Shown: piece by piece, positions 1 to 12,627 of the stretch
Position numbering within the stretch: the stretch's first letter is position 1
Layout of the letters: the number at the start of each line of letters is the position of its first letter
Assembly (NCBI GenBank): GCA_037013495.1
Contig: CM072803.1
Coordinates: forward strand, 52,589,627 to 52,653,626
Direction of reading: 5' to 3'
DNA: 64,000 nt
From: Hippophae tibetana
Lineage: Eukaryota > Streptophyta > Magnoliopsida > Rosales > Elaeagnaceae
Program-made: the position numbers and the translations under genes
The notes under the pieces: generated by a model
The model's database searches: none
Told to the model about the DNA's origin: nothing
The model's input: the letters and a program-made list of their open reading frames with translations, nothing else

Positions 1-551
1 TCCCAATATTCTATCATTATTTTGTTTCATTCGTAAGACTTAATTCCCACCACAATCAAATTCAATCAAATTTCATTACCTCTCTTCCCAAGGGAAAAAG
101 GTGATGCCTAGAGGTGGTTATAGACATTCTTTGGTAACTTCTTGTTACGTAGCATGAACCATTGCCATAGAGGAAAAGCATAATAATTCCAATCTTATTT
201 CTTTGCTTCTTACTTATAGAATGGGTTTGAAAAACTAGATTCTTAGGAGGAAAGACACAACCAAATTTAATTTCAATACGGTGCATTCTAACACAACTAG
301 AATAACTTTTAAATAGGTTGAGAATATTGATGTCATAAATGAGTTAAAAATGAGAAATATTGATCTCTTATACGAAATAATGAACAAAATTTCAAACGTT
401 TCATAGTTTTAAACTTCAATTCTTAATAAATTTAATTTAAATATATCAAAATTATAATGATAAAAAATTTGGAGTATTTATTCAGCGACAAATTATTTGT
501 AAAATATAAATGACAAAATGTTTAAGTTTTCTTTTTACACTTATTTATTTT
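1..551 (+). repeat. Representative monomer (first complete copy)
   Basis: This monomer shows the layout shared by nearly all others. It opens with TCCCAATATTCTATCATTAT, then a pyrimidine-rich stretch with a TTCCCAAGGGAA inverted repeat (85-96). Next come a GATGCCTAGAGGTGG block (GATGGCTAGAGGTGG in most copies), a TACGTA palindrome (146-151) and a TTAGGAGGAAAGACACAA block near 243-260. AACTTTTAAATAGGTT follows at 304-319, then an AT-only stretch containing ATTTAAAT (435-442), and it ends with a T-rich tract leading into the next start motif. The origin is arbitrary because a tandem repeat has no natural start. This copy belongs to the type 5 / type 1 group. The average period is close to three times 183 bp, which could suit three nucleosomes, but that is inference. 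Confidence 0.9.
85..96. other. TTCCCAAGGGAA short inverted repeat (representative copy)
   Basis: Five-base arms TTCCC and GGGAA flank an AA centre, in one of the few GC-containing islands of the monomer. Type 5 and type 3 copies keep it. Type 1 (CTCACAAGGGAAAAAGG) and type 2 (CTCCAAAGGGAAAAGG) lose part of the left arm. It could mark a protein site or simply be a low-complexity coincidence. Because of the variation between types it helps in typing monomers. Confidence 0.35.
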
Positions 552-2198
552 TCCCAATATTCTATCATTATTTTGTTTCCTTCGTAAGTCTTAATTCCCA
601 ACACAATCAAATTCGTTCAAATTTTATTACCTCTCCTCCAAGGGGAAAAGGTGATGGCTAGAGGTGGTTTTAGACATTATTTGGTAGCTTCTTGTTACGT
701 AGCATGAACCATTGCCATAGAGGATAAGCATAATTTTTCCAATCTTATTTCTTTGCTTCTTACTCATAGAATGGGTTTGAAAAACTAGATTCTTAGGAGG
801 AAAAGCACAAACAAATTTAATTTCAATACGTTGTATTCCAATAGGACCAGAATAACTTATAAATAAGTTGAGAATATTGATGTTATAAATGAGTTAAAAA
901 TGTGAAATATTGATCTCTTATACGAAATAATGACCAAAATTTCACTCTTTTCATAGTTTTACATTTTAAGTCGTAATAAAGTGCATTTAAATATATCCTA
1001 ATTATAATGATAAAATATTTGGAGTATTTATTCAGCCACAAATTATTTGTAAAATAGATATGAGAAAATGTTTAAGTTTTCTTTTTAACTTATTTATTTT
1101 TCCCAATATTCTATCATTATTTTGTTTCCTTCGTAAGTCTTAATTCCCAACACAATCAAATTCGTTCAAATTTTATTACCTCTCCTCCAAGGGGAAAAGG
1201 TGATGGCTAGAGGTGGTTTTAGACATTATTTGGTAGCTTCTTGTTACGTAGCATGAACCATTGCCATAGAGGATAAGCATAATTTTTCCAATCTTATTTC
1301 TTTGCTTCTTACTCATAGAATGGGTTTGAAAAACTAGATTCTTAGGAGGAAAAGCACAAACAAATTTAATTTCAATATGTTGTATTCCAATAGGACCAGA
1401 ATAACTTATAAATAAGTTGAGAATATTGATGTTATAAATGAGTTAAAAATGTGAAATATTGATCTCTTATACGAAATAATGACCAAAATTTCACTCTTTT
1501 CATAGTTTTACATTTTAAGTCGTAATAAAGTGCATTTAAATATATCCTAATTATAATGATAAAATATTTGGAGTATTTATTCAGCCACAAATTATTTGTA
1601 AAATAGATATGAGAAAATGTTTAAGTTTTCTTTTTCACTTATTTATTTTTCCCAATATTCTATCATTATTTTGTTTCCTTCGTAAGTCTTAATTCCCAAC
1701 ACAATCAAATTCGTTCAAATTTTATTACCTCTCCTCCAAAGGGAAAAGGTGATGGCTACAGGTGGTTTTAGACATTATTTGGTAGCTTCTTGTTACGTTG
1801 CATGAACCATTCCCATAGAGGATAAGCATAATTTTTCCAATCTCATTTCTTTGCTTCTTACTCATAGAATGGGTTTGAAAAACTAGATTCTTAGGAGGAA
1901 AAGCACAAACAAATTTAATTTCAATACGTTGTATTCCAACACGACCAGAATAACTTATAAATAAGTTGAGAATATTGGTGTTATAAATGATTTAAAAATG
2001 TGAAATATTGATCTCTTATACGAAATAATGACCAAAATATCACTCTTTTCATAGTTTTACATTTTAAGTCGTAATAAAGTGCATTTAAATATATCCTAAT
2101 TATAATGATAAAATATTTGGAGTATTTATTCAGCCACAAATTATTTGTAAAATAGATATGAGAAAATGTTTAAGTTTTCTTTTTCACTTATTTATTTT
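552..2198. repeat. Local triplication of one type 2-like monomer
   Basis: Three adjacent 549-bp monomers start at 552, 1101 and 1650. They share markers uncommon elsewhere: ATATATCCTAATTATAATG in the AT-rich part, GTAAAATAGATATGAG, and CATAATTTTTCC. The first two also share CCAATAGGACCAG where the third and most other copies have CCAACACGACCAG. The shared private variants point to recent tandem duplication of a single monomer rather than of a multi-monomer unit. Confidence 0.88.
854..869. other. AACTTATAAATAAGTT: hairpin with a TATAAATA core (representative copy)
   Basis: The arms AACTTA and TAAGTT are perfect inverted repeats around a four-base centre, and TATAAATA (858-865) matches the textbook plant TATA-box consensus. 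Types 2, 2', 3 and 4 usually keep this form. Types 1 and 5 have AACTTTTAAATAGGTT, which breaks both the TATA string and the pairing. A role in transcription or strand exchange is inference. In such AT-rich sequence a TATA-like string can arise by chance, so I do not call a promoter. Confidence 0.4.
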
Positions 2199-4390
2199 TC
2201 CCAATATTCTATCATTATTTTGTTTCATTCGTAAGTCTTAATTCCCACCACAATCAAATTCATTCATATTTTATTACCTATCCTCACAAGGGAAAAAGCT
2301 GATGGCTAGAGGTGGTTATAGACATTATTTGGTAACTTCTTGTCACGTAGCATTAACCATTGCCATAGAGGAAAAGCATAATAATTCCAATCTTATTTCT
2401 TTGCTTTTACCTATAGAATGGGTTTCAAAAACTAGATTCTTAGGAGGAAAGACACAACCAAATTTAATTTCAATACGGTGCATTCTAACACAACTAGAAT
2501 AACTTTTAAATAGGTTGAGAATATTAATGTCATAAATGAGTTAAAAATGAGAAATATTGATCTCTTATACGAAATAATGAACAAAATTTAAAACGTTACA
2601 TAGTTTTACATTTCAAGTCGTAATAAATTCCGTTTAAATATATTATAATTATAATGATAAACAATTTGGAGTATTTATTCAACGACAAATTATTTGTAAA
2701 ATAGAAATGACAAAATGTTTAAGTTTTCTTTTCCACTTATTTATTTTTCCCAATATTGTATCATTATTTTGTTTCCTTCGTAAGTCTTAATTCCCACCAC
2801 AATCAAATTCATTAAAATTTTATTACCTCTTCTCCCAAGGGAAAAAGGTGATGGCTAGAGGTGGTTTTAGACATTATTTGGTAACTTCTTGTTACGTAGC
2901 ATGAACCATTGCCATAGAGGAAAATCATAATATTTCCTATCTTATTTCTTTGCTTCTTACTCATAGAATGGGTTTCAAAAACTCTATTCTTAGGAGGAAA
3001 TAAAACCAAATTTAATTTCAATACGTTGTATTCCAACACAACTAGAATAACTTATAAATAAGTTCAGAATATTGATGTTATAAATGAGTTAAAAATGAGA
3101 AATATTGATCTCTTATACGAAATAATGAAAAAAATTTCAAACGTTTCATAGTTTTAAACTTTAATTCTTAATAAATTTAATTTAAATATATCAAAATTAT
3201 GATGATAAAAAATTTGGAGTATTTATTCAGCCACAAATTATTTTTAAAATAGATATGCGAAAATGTTTAAGTTTTCTTTTCCACTTATTTATTTTTCCCA
3301 ATATTCTATCATTATTTTATTTCATTCGTAAGACTTAATTCCCACCACAATCAAATTCATTCAAATTTTATTACCTCTCTTCCCAAGGGAAAAAGGTGAT
3401 GGCTAGAGATGGTTTTAGACATTCTTTGGTAACTTCTTGTTACGTAGCATGAACCATTGCCATAGAGGAAAAGCATAATAATTCCAATCTTATTTCTTTG
3501 CTTCTTACTTATAGAATGGGTTTCAAAAACTAGATTCTTAGGAGGAAAGACACAACCAAATTTAATTTCAATACGGTGCATTCTAACACAACTAGAATAA
3601 CTTTTAAATAGGTTGAGAATATTGATGTCATAAATGAGTTAAAAATGAGAAATATTGATCTCTTATACGAAATAATGAACAAAATTTCAAACGTTTCATA
3701 GTTTTAAACTTCAATTCTTAATAAATTTAATTTAAATATATCAAAATTATAATGATAAAAAATTTGGAGTATTTATTCAGCGACAAATTATTTGTAAAAT
3801 AGAAATGACAAAATGTTTAAGTTTTCTTTTCCACTTATTTATTTTTCCCAATATTCTATCATTATTTTGTTTCCTTCGTAAGTCTTAATCCCAACACAAT
3901 CAAATTCGTTCAAATTTTATTACCTCTCCTCCAAAGGGAAAAGGTGATGGCTAGAGGTGGTTTTAGACATTATTTGGTAGCTTCTTGTTACGTAGCATGA
4001 ACCATTGCCATAGAGGAAAAGCATAATAATTCCAATCTTATTTCTTTGCTTCTTACTCATAGAATGGGTTTCAAAAACTCTATTCTTAGGAGGAAATAAA
4101 ACCAAATTTAATTTCAATACGTTGTATTCCAACACAACTAGAATAACTTATAAATAAGTTCAGAATATTGATGTTATAAATGAGTTAAAACTGAGAAATA
4201 TTGATCTCTTATACGAAATAATGAACAAAATTTCAAACGTTTCATAGTTTTAAACTTCAATTCTTAATAAATTTAATTTAAATATATCAAAATTATAATG
4301 ATAAAAAATTTGGAGTATTTATCAGCCACAAATTATTTTTAAAATAGATATGAGAAAATGTTTAAGTTTTCTTTTCTACTTATTTATTTT

Positions 4391-6040
4391 TCCCAATATT
4401 CTATCATTATTTTGTTTCATTCGTAAGACTTAATTCCCACCACAATCAAATTCATTCAAATTTTATTACCTCTCTTCCCAAGAGAAAAAGGTGATGGCTA
4501 GAGATGGTTTTAGACATTCTTTGGTAACTTCTTGTTACGTAGCATGAACCATTTCCATAGAGGAAAAGCATAATAATTCCAATCTTATTTCTTTGCTTCT
4601 TACTTATAGAATGGGTTTGAAAAACTAGATTCTTAGGAGGAAAGACACAAGCAAATTTAATTTCAATACGGTGCATTCTAACACAACTAGAATAACTTTT
4701 AAATAGGTTGAGAATATTGATGTCATAAATGAGTTAAAAATGAGAAATATTGATCTCTTATACGAAATAATGAACAAAATTTCAAACGTTTCATAGTTTT
4801 CAACTTCAATTCTTAATAAATTTAATTTAAATATAACAAAATTATAATGATAAAAAATTTGGAGTATTTATTCAGCCACAAATTATTTTTAAAATAAATA
4901 TGAGAAAATGTTTAAGTTTTCTTTTCCACTTATTTATTTTTCCCAATATTCTATCATTATTTTGTTTCATTCGTAAGACTTAATTCCCACCACAATCAAA
5001 TTCATTCAAATTTTATTACCTCTCTTCCCAAGGGAAAAAGGTGATGGCTAGAGATGGTTTTAGACATTCTTTGGTAACTTCTTGTTACGTTGCATGAACC
5101 ATTGCCATAGAAGAAAAGCATAATAATTCCAATCTTATTTATTTGCTTCTTACTTATTGAATGTGTTCGAAAAACTAGATTCTTAGGAGGAAAGACACAA
5201 CCAAATTTAATTTTAATACGGTGCATTCTAACACAACTAGAATAACTTTTAAATAGGTTGAGAATATTGATGTCATAAATGAGTTAAAAATGAGAAATAT
5301 TGATCTCTTATACGAAATAATGAACAAAATTTCAAACGTTTCATAGTTTTAAACTTCAATTCTTAATAAATTTAATTTAAATATATCAAAATTATAATGA
5401 TAAAAAATTTGGAGTATTTATTCAGCCACAAATTATTTTTAAAATAGATATGAGAAAATGTTTAAGTTTTCTTTTCCACTTATTTATTTTTCCCAATATT
5501 CTATCATTATTTTGTTTCATTCGTAAGACTTAATTCTCACCACAATCAAATTCATTCAAAATTTATTACCTCTCTTCCCAAAGGAAAAAGGTGATGGCTA
5601 GAGATGGTTTTAGACATTCTTTGGTAACTTCTTGTTACGTTGCATGAACCATTGCCATAGAGGAAAAGCATAATAATTCCAATCTTATTTCTTTGCTTCT
5701 TACTTATAGAATGGGTTTGAAAAACTAGATTCTTAGGAGGAAAGACACAACCAAATTTAATTTCAATACGGTGCATTCTAACACAACTAGAATAACTTTT
5801 AAATAGGTTGAGAATATTGATGTCATAAATGAGTTAAAAATGAGAAATATTGATCTCTTATACGAAATAGTGAACAAAATTTCAAACGTTTCATAGTTTT
5901 AAACTTCAATTCTTAATAAATTTAATTTAAATATATCAAAATTATAATGATAAAAAATTTGGAGTATTTATTCAGCGACAAATTATTTGTAAAATATAAA
6001 TGACAAAATGTTTAAGTTTTCTTTTCCACTTATTTATTTT
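4391..6040. repeat. Local run of three type 5-like monomers, each 550 bp
   Basis: Monomers at 4391, 4941 and 5491 have exactly 550-bp spacing and the same type 5 signature: TTCATTCGTAAGACTTAATT, TCTCTTCCCAAG with minor changes, GCTAGAGATGGTTTTAGAC and CATTCTTTGG. Each carries a few private substitutions, such as AAGAGAAAAAGG in the first and TTATTGAATGTGTTCG in the second. The run is therefore older or less homogenised than the 552-2198 triplet. Confidence 0.82.
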
Positions 6041-6589
6041 TCCCAATATTCTATCATTATTTTGTTTCCTTCGTAAGTCTTAATTCCCAACACAATCAAA
6101 TTCGTTCAAATTTTATTACCTCTCCTCCAAAGGGAAAAGGTGATGGCTAGAGGTGGTTATAGACATTATTTGGTAACTTCTTGTTACGTAGCATGAACCA
6201 TTTCCATAGAGGAAAAGCATAATAATTCCAATCTTATTTCTTTGCTTCTTACTCATAGAATGGGTTTCAAAAACTCTATTCTTTGGAGGAAAAGCACAAC
6301 CAAATTTAATTTCAATACGGTGCATTGCAACACAACCAGAATAACTTATAAATAACTTCAGAATATTGATGTCATAAATGAGTTAAAAATGTGAAATATT
6401 GATCTCTTATTCGAAATAATGAACAAAATTTCAAACATTTCATAGTTTTACATTTCAAGTTGTAATAAATTTCATTTAAATATATCATAATTATAATGAT
6501 AAAAAATTCGAAGTATTTATTTACCTACAAATTATTTTTAAAATAGAAATGAGAAACCTTTTTTGTTTTCTTTTCCACTTATTAAGTTT

Positions 6590-7138
6590 TCCCAATAGTC
6601 TATCATTATTTTCTTTCCTTTGTAAGTCTTAATTCATACCACAATCAAATTCATTCAAATATTTCTCCCTCTCTTCCCAAGGGAAAAAGGTGATGGCTAG
6701 AGATGGTTTTAGACATTCTTTGGTAACTTCTTGTTACGTAGCATGAACCATTGCCATAGATGAAAAGCATAATAATTCCAATCTTATTTCTTTGCTTCTT
6801 ACCTAGAGAATGGGTTTCAAAAACTAGATTCTTAGGAGGAAAGACACAACCAAATTTAATTTCACTACGGTGCATTCTAACATAACTAGAATAACTTTTA
6901 AATAGGTTGAGAATATTGATGTCATAAATGAGTTAAAAATGAGAAATATTGATCTCTTATACGAAATAATGAACAAAATTTCAAACGTTTCATAGTTTTA
7001 AACTTCAATTCTTAATAAATTTAATTTAAATATATCAAAATAATAATGATAAAAAATTTGGAGTATTTATTCAGCGACAAATTATTTGTAAAATATAAAT
7101 GACAAAATGTTTAAGTTTTCTTCTCACTTATTTATTTT
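6590..7138. repeat. Hybrid monomer: type 3 head joined to type 5/1 body
   Basis: The first part reads TCCCAATAGTCTATCATTAT, CTTTCCTTTGTAAGTC, AATTCATACC and ATATTTCTCCCTCTCTTCCC, all diagnostic of the divergent type 3 monomer. From about GGTGATGGCTAGAGATGG onward it carries type 5 and type 1 variants (CATTCTTTGG, CTTACCTAGAGAATGGG). The switch lies near 6686-6700. This is the only type 3 material in the left mosaic region, so it probably arrived by exchange with the ordered core. Confidence 0.82.
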
Positions 7139-8237
7139 TCCCAATATTGTATCATTATTTTGTTTCATTCGTAAGACTTAATTCCCACCACAATCAAATT
7201 CATTCAAATTTTATTACCTCTCCTCCCAAGGGAAAAATGGGATGGCTAGAGATGGGTTTAGACACTATTTGGTAACTTCTTGTTACGTAGCATGAACCAT
7301 TGCCATAGAGGAAAAGCATAATAATTCCAATCTTATTTCTTTGCTTCTTACTTATAGAATGGGTTTGAAAAACTAGATTCTTAGGAGGAAAGACACAACC
7401 AAATTTAATTTCAATACGGTGCATTCCAACACAACTAGAATAACTTATAAATAAGTTCAGAATATTGATGTTATAAATGAGTTAAAAATGAGAAATATTG
7501 ATCTCTTATACGACATAATGAACAAAATTTCAAACGTTTCATAGTTTTAAACTTTAATTCTTAATAAATTTAATTTAAATATATCAAAATTATGATGATA
7601 AAAAATTTGGAGTATTTATTCAGCCACAAATTATTTTTAAAATGGATATGGAAAAATGTTTAAGTTTTCTTTTCCACTTATTTATTTTTCCCAATATTCT
7701 ATCATTATTTTGTTTCCTTCGTAAGTCTTAATTCCCAACACAATCAAATTCGTTCAAATTTTATTACCTCTCCTCCAAAGGGAAAAGGTGATGGCCAGAG
7801 GTGGTTTTAGACATTATTTGGTAGCTTCTTGTTACGTAGCATGAACCATTGCCATAGAGGATAAGCATAATATTTCCAATCTTATTTCTTTGCTTCTTAC
7901 TCATAGAATGGGTTTGAAAAATTAGATTCTTGGGAGGAAAAGCACAACCAAATTTAATTTCAATACGTTGTATTCCAACACGACCAGAATAACTTATAAA
8001 TAAGTTTAGAATATTGATGTCATAAATGAGTTAAAAATGTGAAATATTGATCTCTTATACGAAATAATGACCAAAATTTCACTCTTTTCACAGTTTTACA
8101 TTTTAAGTCGTAATAAATTTCATTTAAATATATCATAATTATAATGATAAAATATTTGGAGTATTTATTCAGCCACAAATTATTTCTAAAATAGAAATGA
8201 GAAAATATTTAAGTTTTCTTTTCCACTTATTTATTTT

Positions 8238-10432
8238 TCTCAATATTCTATCATTATTTTGTTTCATTCGTAAATTTTAATTCCCACCACAATCAAATTC
8301 ATTCATATTTTATTACCTCTCCTCACAAGGGAAAAAGGTGATGGCTAGAGGTGGTTATAGACATTCTTTGGTAACTTCTTGTTACGTTGCATGAACCATT
8401 GCCATAGAGGAAAAGCATAATAATTCCAATCTTATTTCTTTGCTTCTTACTTATAGAATGGGTTTGAAAAACTAGATTCTTAGGAGGAAAGACACAACCA
8501 AATTTAATTTCAATACGGTGCATTCTAACACAACTAGAATAACTTTTAAATAAGTTGAGAATATTGATGTCATAAATGAGTTAAAAATGAGAAATATTGA
8601 TCTCTTATACGAAATAATGAACAAAATTTCAAACGTTACCTAGTTTTACATTTCAAGTCGTAATAAATTCCGTTTAAATATATCATAATTATAATGATAA
8701 AAAATTTGGAGTATTTAATCAGCGACAAATTATTTGTAAAATAGAAATGACAAAAAGTTTAAGTTTTCTTTTCCACTTATTTATTTTTCCCAATATTCTA
8801 TCATTATTTTGTTTCCTTCGTAAGTCTTAATTCCAAACACAATCAAATTCGTTCAAATTTTATTACCTCTCCTCCAAAGGGAAAAGGTGATGGCTAGAGG
8901 TGGTTTTAGACATTATTTGGTAGCTTCTTGTTACGTAGCATGAACCATTGCCATAGAGGATAAGCATAATTTTTCCAATCTTATTTCTTTGCTTCTTACT
9001 CATTGAATGGGTTTGAAAAACTAGATTCTTAGGAGGAAAAGCACAAACAAATTTAATTTCAATACGTTGTATTCCAACACGACCAGAATAACTTATAAAT
9101 AAGTTGAGAATATTGATGTTATAAATGAGTTAAAAATGTGAAATATTGATCTCTTATTCGAAATAATGAACAAAATTTCAAACATTTCATAGTTTTACAT
9201 TTCAAGTTGTAATAAATTTCATTTAAATATATCATAATTATAATGATAAAAAATTCGAAGTATTTATTTACCTACAAATTATTTTTAAAATAGAAATGAG
9301 AAACCTTTTTTGTTTTCTTTTCCACTTATTAAGTTTTCCCAATAGTCTATCATTATTTTCTATCCTTTGTAAGTCTTAATTCATACCACAATCAAATTCA
9401 TTCAAATATTTCTCCCTCTTTTCCCAAGGGAAAAATGTGATAGCTAGATGTGGTTTAAGATATTATTTGCTAACTTCTTGTTACGTAGCCTGAAACATTG
9501 CTATAGAGGATAAGCATAATATTTCAAAACTTATTTCTTAGCTTCCTACTCTTAGAATTGGTTTTGAAAACTAGATTCTTAGGAGGAAAGAGATCCCCAA
9601 ATTTAATTTCAATACAGTGCATTCCAACACAACCAGAATAACTTATAAATAAGTTGAGAATATTGATGTCATAAATGAATTAAAAATGAGAAATATTGAT
9701 CCCTTATACGACATAATGAACAAAATTTCAAACTTTTCATAGTTTTACATTTCAAGTCGTAATAAATTACATTTAAATATATTATAATTATAATGACAAA
9801 ATATTTGGAGTATTTATTCAGCCACAAATTATTTGTAAAATAAAAATGAGAAAATGTTTAAGTTTTCTTTTCCACTTATCTATTTGTCTTAATATTCTAT
9901 CATTATTTTGTTTCCTTCGTAAGTGTTAATTCCCACGAAAATCAAATTCATTCAAATTTTATTACCTCTCCTCCGAAGGGAAAAATGGGATGGCTAGAGA
10001 TGGGTTTAGACACTATTTGGTAACTTCTTGTTACGTAACATGAACCATTGCCACAGAGGATAAGCATAATATTTCCTATCTAATTTATTTGCTTCTTACT
10101 CATAGAATGGGTTTAAAAAACTTGATTCTTAGGAGGAAAGACAACCAAATTTAATTTCAATACGGTTTATCAACACAACTAGAATAACTTATAAATAAGT
10201 TTAGAATATTGATGTCATAAATGAGTTAAAAATGAGAAATATTGATCGCTTGTACGCAATAATGAACAAAATTTCACTCTTTTCATGGTTTTACATTTTA
10301 AGTCGTAATAAAGTGCATTTAAATATATCATAATTATAATGATAAAATATTTGGAGTATTTATTCAGCCACAAATTATTTGTAAAATAGAAATGAGAAAA
10401 TATTTAAGATTTCTCTTCCACTTATTCATTTT
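8238..10432. repeat. Four-monomer HOR unit (1-2-3-4), 2195 bp, divergent copy
   Basis: Monomer starts are 8238, 8788, 9337 and 9887. This first 4-mer has the same total length and type order as the next two, but its opening monomer differs. It has TCTCAATATT, GTAAATTTTAATTCC, CATTCTTTGG and TTACGTTGC, where the canonical type 1 has TCCCAATATT, GTAAGTCTTAATTCC, CATTATTTGG and TTACGTAGC. Its type 3 monomer carries AGAGATCCCC and GATCCCTTATACGAC, a subtype otherwise seen at 46086, 49381, 52675 and 55418. It looks like the transition from mosaic to ordered array. Confidence 0.88.
9337..9886. repeat. Type 3 monomer, the most divergent class (representative)
   Basis: Type 3 is easiest to recognise because it differs from the others along its whole first half: TCCCAATAGTCTATC, CTATCCTTTGTAAGTC (CTTTCC in other copies), AATTCATACCAC, ATATTTCTCCCTC, GTGATAGCTAGATGTGG, TTAAGATATTATTTGC, GTAGCCTGAAACATTGC and TCTTAGCTTCCTAC. 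Further copies start at 11532, 13727, 17019, 20310, 26342, 30724, 40597, 46086, 49381, 55418 and 57613, with a fused copy at 52675. Two subtypes exist: AGATCCCC with GATCCCTTATAC, and AGATACCC with GATCCCATATAC (11532 mixes the two). The monomer before each one ends in a matching special tail, AAACCTTTTTTG then TTATTAAGTTTT. Confidence 0.9.
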
Positions 10433-12627
10433 TCCCAATATTCTATCATTATTTTGTTTCATTCGTAAGTCTTAATTCCCACCACTATCAAATTCATTCA
10501 TATTTTATAACCTCTCCTCACAAGGGAAAAAGGTGATGGCTAGAGGTGGTTATAGACATTATTTGGTAACTTCTTGTTACGTAGCATGAACCATTGCCAT
10601 AGAGGAAAAGCATAATAATTCCAATCTTATTTCTTTGCTTCTTACCTAGAGAATGGGTTTCAAAAACTAGATTCTTAGGAGGAAAGACACAACCAAATTT
10701 AATTTCACTACGGTGCATTCTAACACAACTAGAATAACTTTTAAATAGGTTGAGAATATTGATGTCATAAATGAGTTAAAAATGAGAAATATTGATCTCT
10801 TATACGAAATAATGAACAAAATTTCAAACGTTTCATAGTTTTAAACTTCAATTCTTAATAAATTTAATTTAAATATATCAAAATTATAATGATAAAAAAT
10901 TTGGAGTATTTTTTCAGTGAAAAATTATTTGTAAAATATAAATGACAAAATGTTTAAGTTTTCTTTTCCACTTATTTATTTTTCCCAATATTCTATCATT
11001 ATTTTGTTTCCTTCGTAAGTCTTAATTCCCAACACAATCAAATTCGTTCAAATTTTATTACCTCTCATCCAAAGGGAAAAGGTGATGGCTAGAGGTGGTT
11101 TTAGACATTATTTGGTAGCTTCTTGTTACGTAGCATGAACCATTGCCATAGAGGATAAGCATAATATTTCCAATCTTATTTCTTTGCTTCTTACTCATAG
11201 AATGGGTTTGAAAAACTAGATTCTTAGGAGGAAAAGCACAACCAAATTTAATTTCAATACGTTGTATTCCAACACGACCAGAATAACTTATAAATAAGTT
11301 GAGAATATTGATGTTATAAATGAGTTAAAAATGTGAAATATTGATCTCTTATACGAAATAATGAACAAAATTTCAAACATTTCATAGTTTTACATTTCAA
11401 GTTGTAATAAATTTCATTTAAATATATCATAATTATAATAATAAAAAATCCGAAGTATTTATTTACCTACAAATTATTTTTAAAATAGAAATGAGAAACC
11501 TTTTTTGTTTTCTTTTCCACTTATTAAGTTTTCCCAATAGTCTATCATTATTTTATTTCCTTTGTAAGTCTTAATTCATACCACAATCAAATTCATTCAA
11601 ATATTTCTCCCTCTCTTCCCAAGGGAAAAATGTTATAGCTAGATGTGGTTTAAGATATTATTTGCTAACTTCTTGTTACGTAGCCTGAAACATTGCTATA
11701 GAGGATAAGCATAATATTTCAAAACTTATTTCTTAGCTTCCTACTCATAGAATTGGTTTTGAAAACTAGATTCTTAGGAGGAAAGAGATACCCAAATTTA
11801 ATTTCAATACAGTGCATTCCAACACAACCAGAATAACTTATAAATAAGTTGAGAATATTGATGTCATAAATGAGTTAAAAATGAGAAATATTGATCCCTT
11901 ATACGACATAATGAACAAAATTTCAAACTTTTCATAGTTTTACATTTCAAGTCGTAATAAATTACATTTAAATATATTATAATTATAATGACAAAATATT
12001 TGGATTAATTATTCAGCCACAAATTATTTGTAAAATAAAAATGAGAAAATGTTTAAGTTTTATTTTCCACTTATCTATTTGTCTTAATATTCTATCATTA
12101 TTTTGTTTCCTTCGTAAGTGTTAATTCCCACGAAAATCAAATTCATTCAAATTTTATTACCTCTCCTCCGAAGGGAAAAATGGGATGGCTAGAGATGGGT
12201 TTAGACACACTTTGGTAACTTCTTGTTACATAGCATGAACCATTGCCATAGAGGATAAGCATAATATTTCCTATCTAATTTCATTGCTTCTTACTCATAG
12301 AATGGGTTTAAAAAACTAGATTCTTAGGAGGAAAGACCACCAAATTTAATTTCAATATGGTTTATCAACACAACCAGAATAACTTATAAATAAGTTTAGA
12401 ATACTGATGTCATAAATGAGTTAAAAATGAGAAATATTGATCGCTTATACCAAATAATGAACAAAATTTCACTCTTTTCATGGTTTTACATTTTATGTCA
12501 TAATAAAGTGCATTTAAATATATCATAATTATAATGATAAAATATTTGGAGTATTTATTCAGCCACAAATTATTTGTAAAATAGAAATGAGAAAATATTT
12601 AAGATTTCTCTTCCACTTATTCATTTT
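10433..12627. repeat. Four-monomer HOR unit (1-2-3-4), 2195 bp, second copy
   Basis: Monomer starts are 10433, 10983, 11532 and 12082, with lengths 550, 549, 550 and 546. Type 1 is marked by CACCACTATCAAATTC, TTTTATAACCTCTCC and CTTACCTAGAGAATGGG. Type 2 is marked by CAACACAATC, GGTAGCTTC and the tail AAACCTTTTTTG. Type 4 is marked by TGTCTTAATATTC, CACGAAAATC and GATGGGTTTAGACAC. The same four types recur in order in the next block. I take this unit as the ancestral core of all larger units in the window, because every larger unit ends in 2-3-4 and begins with a type 1 class monomer. Confidence 0.92.

Larger units (their letters stand above)
1..8237. repeat. Left mosaic region, 15 monomers without a stable higher-order unit
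   Basis: Monomer starts are 1, 552, 1101, 1650, 2199, 2748, 3296, 3846, 4391, 4941, 5491, 6041, 6590, 7139 and 7689. Types are mixed: type 5-like copies dominate (3296, 4391, 4941, 5491), with type 2-like copies at 552-2198, 6041 and 7689, and type 1-like at 2199. No block of several monomers repeats in order. There are two local runs of near-copies (552-2198 and 4391-6040). The canonical type 3 and type 4 monomers of the HOR core are absent here, except as the head of the hybrid at 6590. This is the pattern expected of a less homogenised zone, though the region to the left is not visible. Confidence 0.85.

Noticed and set aside
62-286. Minus-strand frames of 65-81 codons in many monomers as a multigene family
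   Set aside because: They lie at the same place in a tandem repeat, show no recognisable domain, have no distinct flanks, and are broken in types 2, 3 and 4. Reported only as a low-interest finding.
1-551. Internal subrepeats suggesting the 549-bp monomer grew from a shorter unit
   Set aside because: Short AT-rich strings (ATAATTATAATGAT, TTTAATTTAAAT, CAAATTC) recur, but I found no consistent shorter period; base composition explains them.
2302-2502. Plus-strand open frame of 66 codons starting ATGGCTAGAGGTGG
   Set aside because: In almost all other monomers the same frame stops at TGA after GTTACGTAGCA; this copy is open only because of private changes (GCATTAACC and a shorter CTTTTACC). 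No conserved coding pattern, so not a gene.
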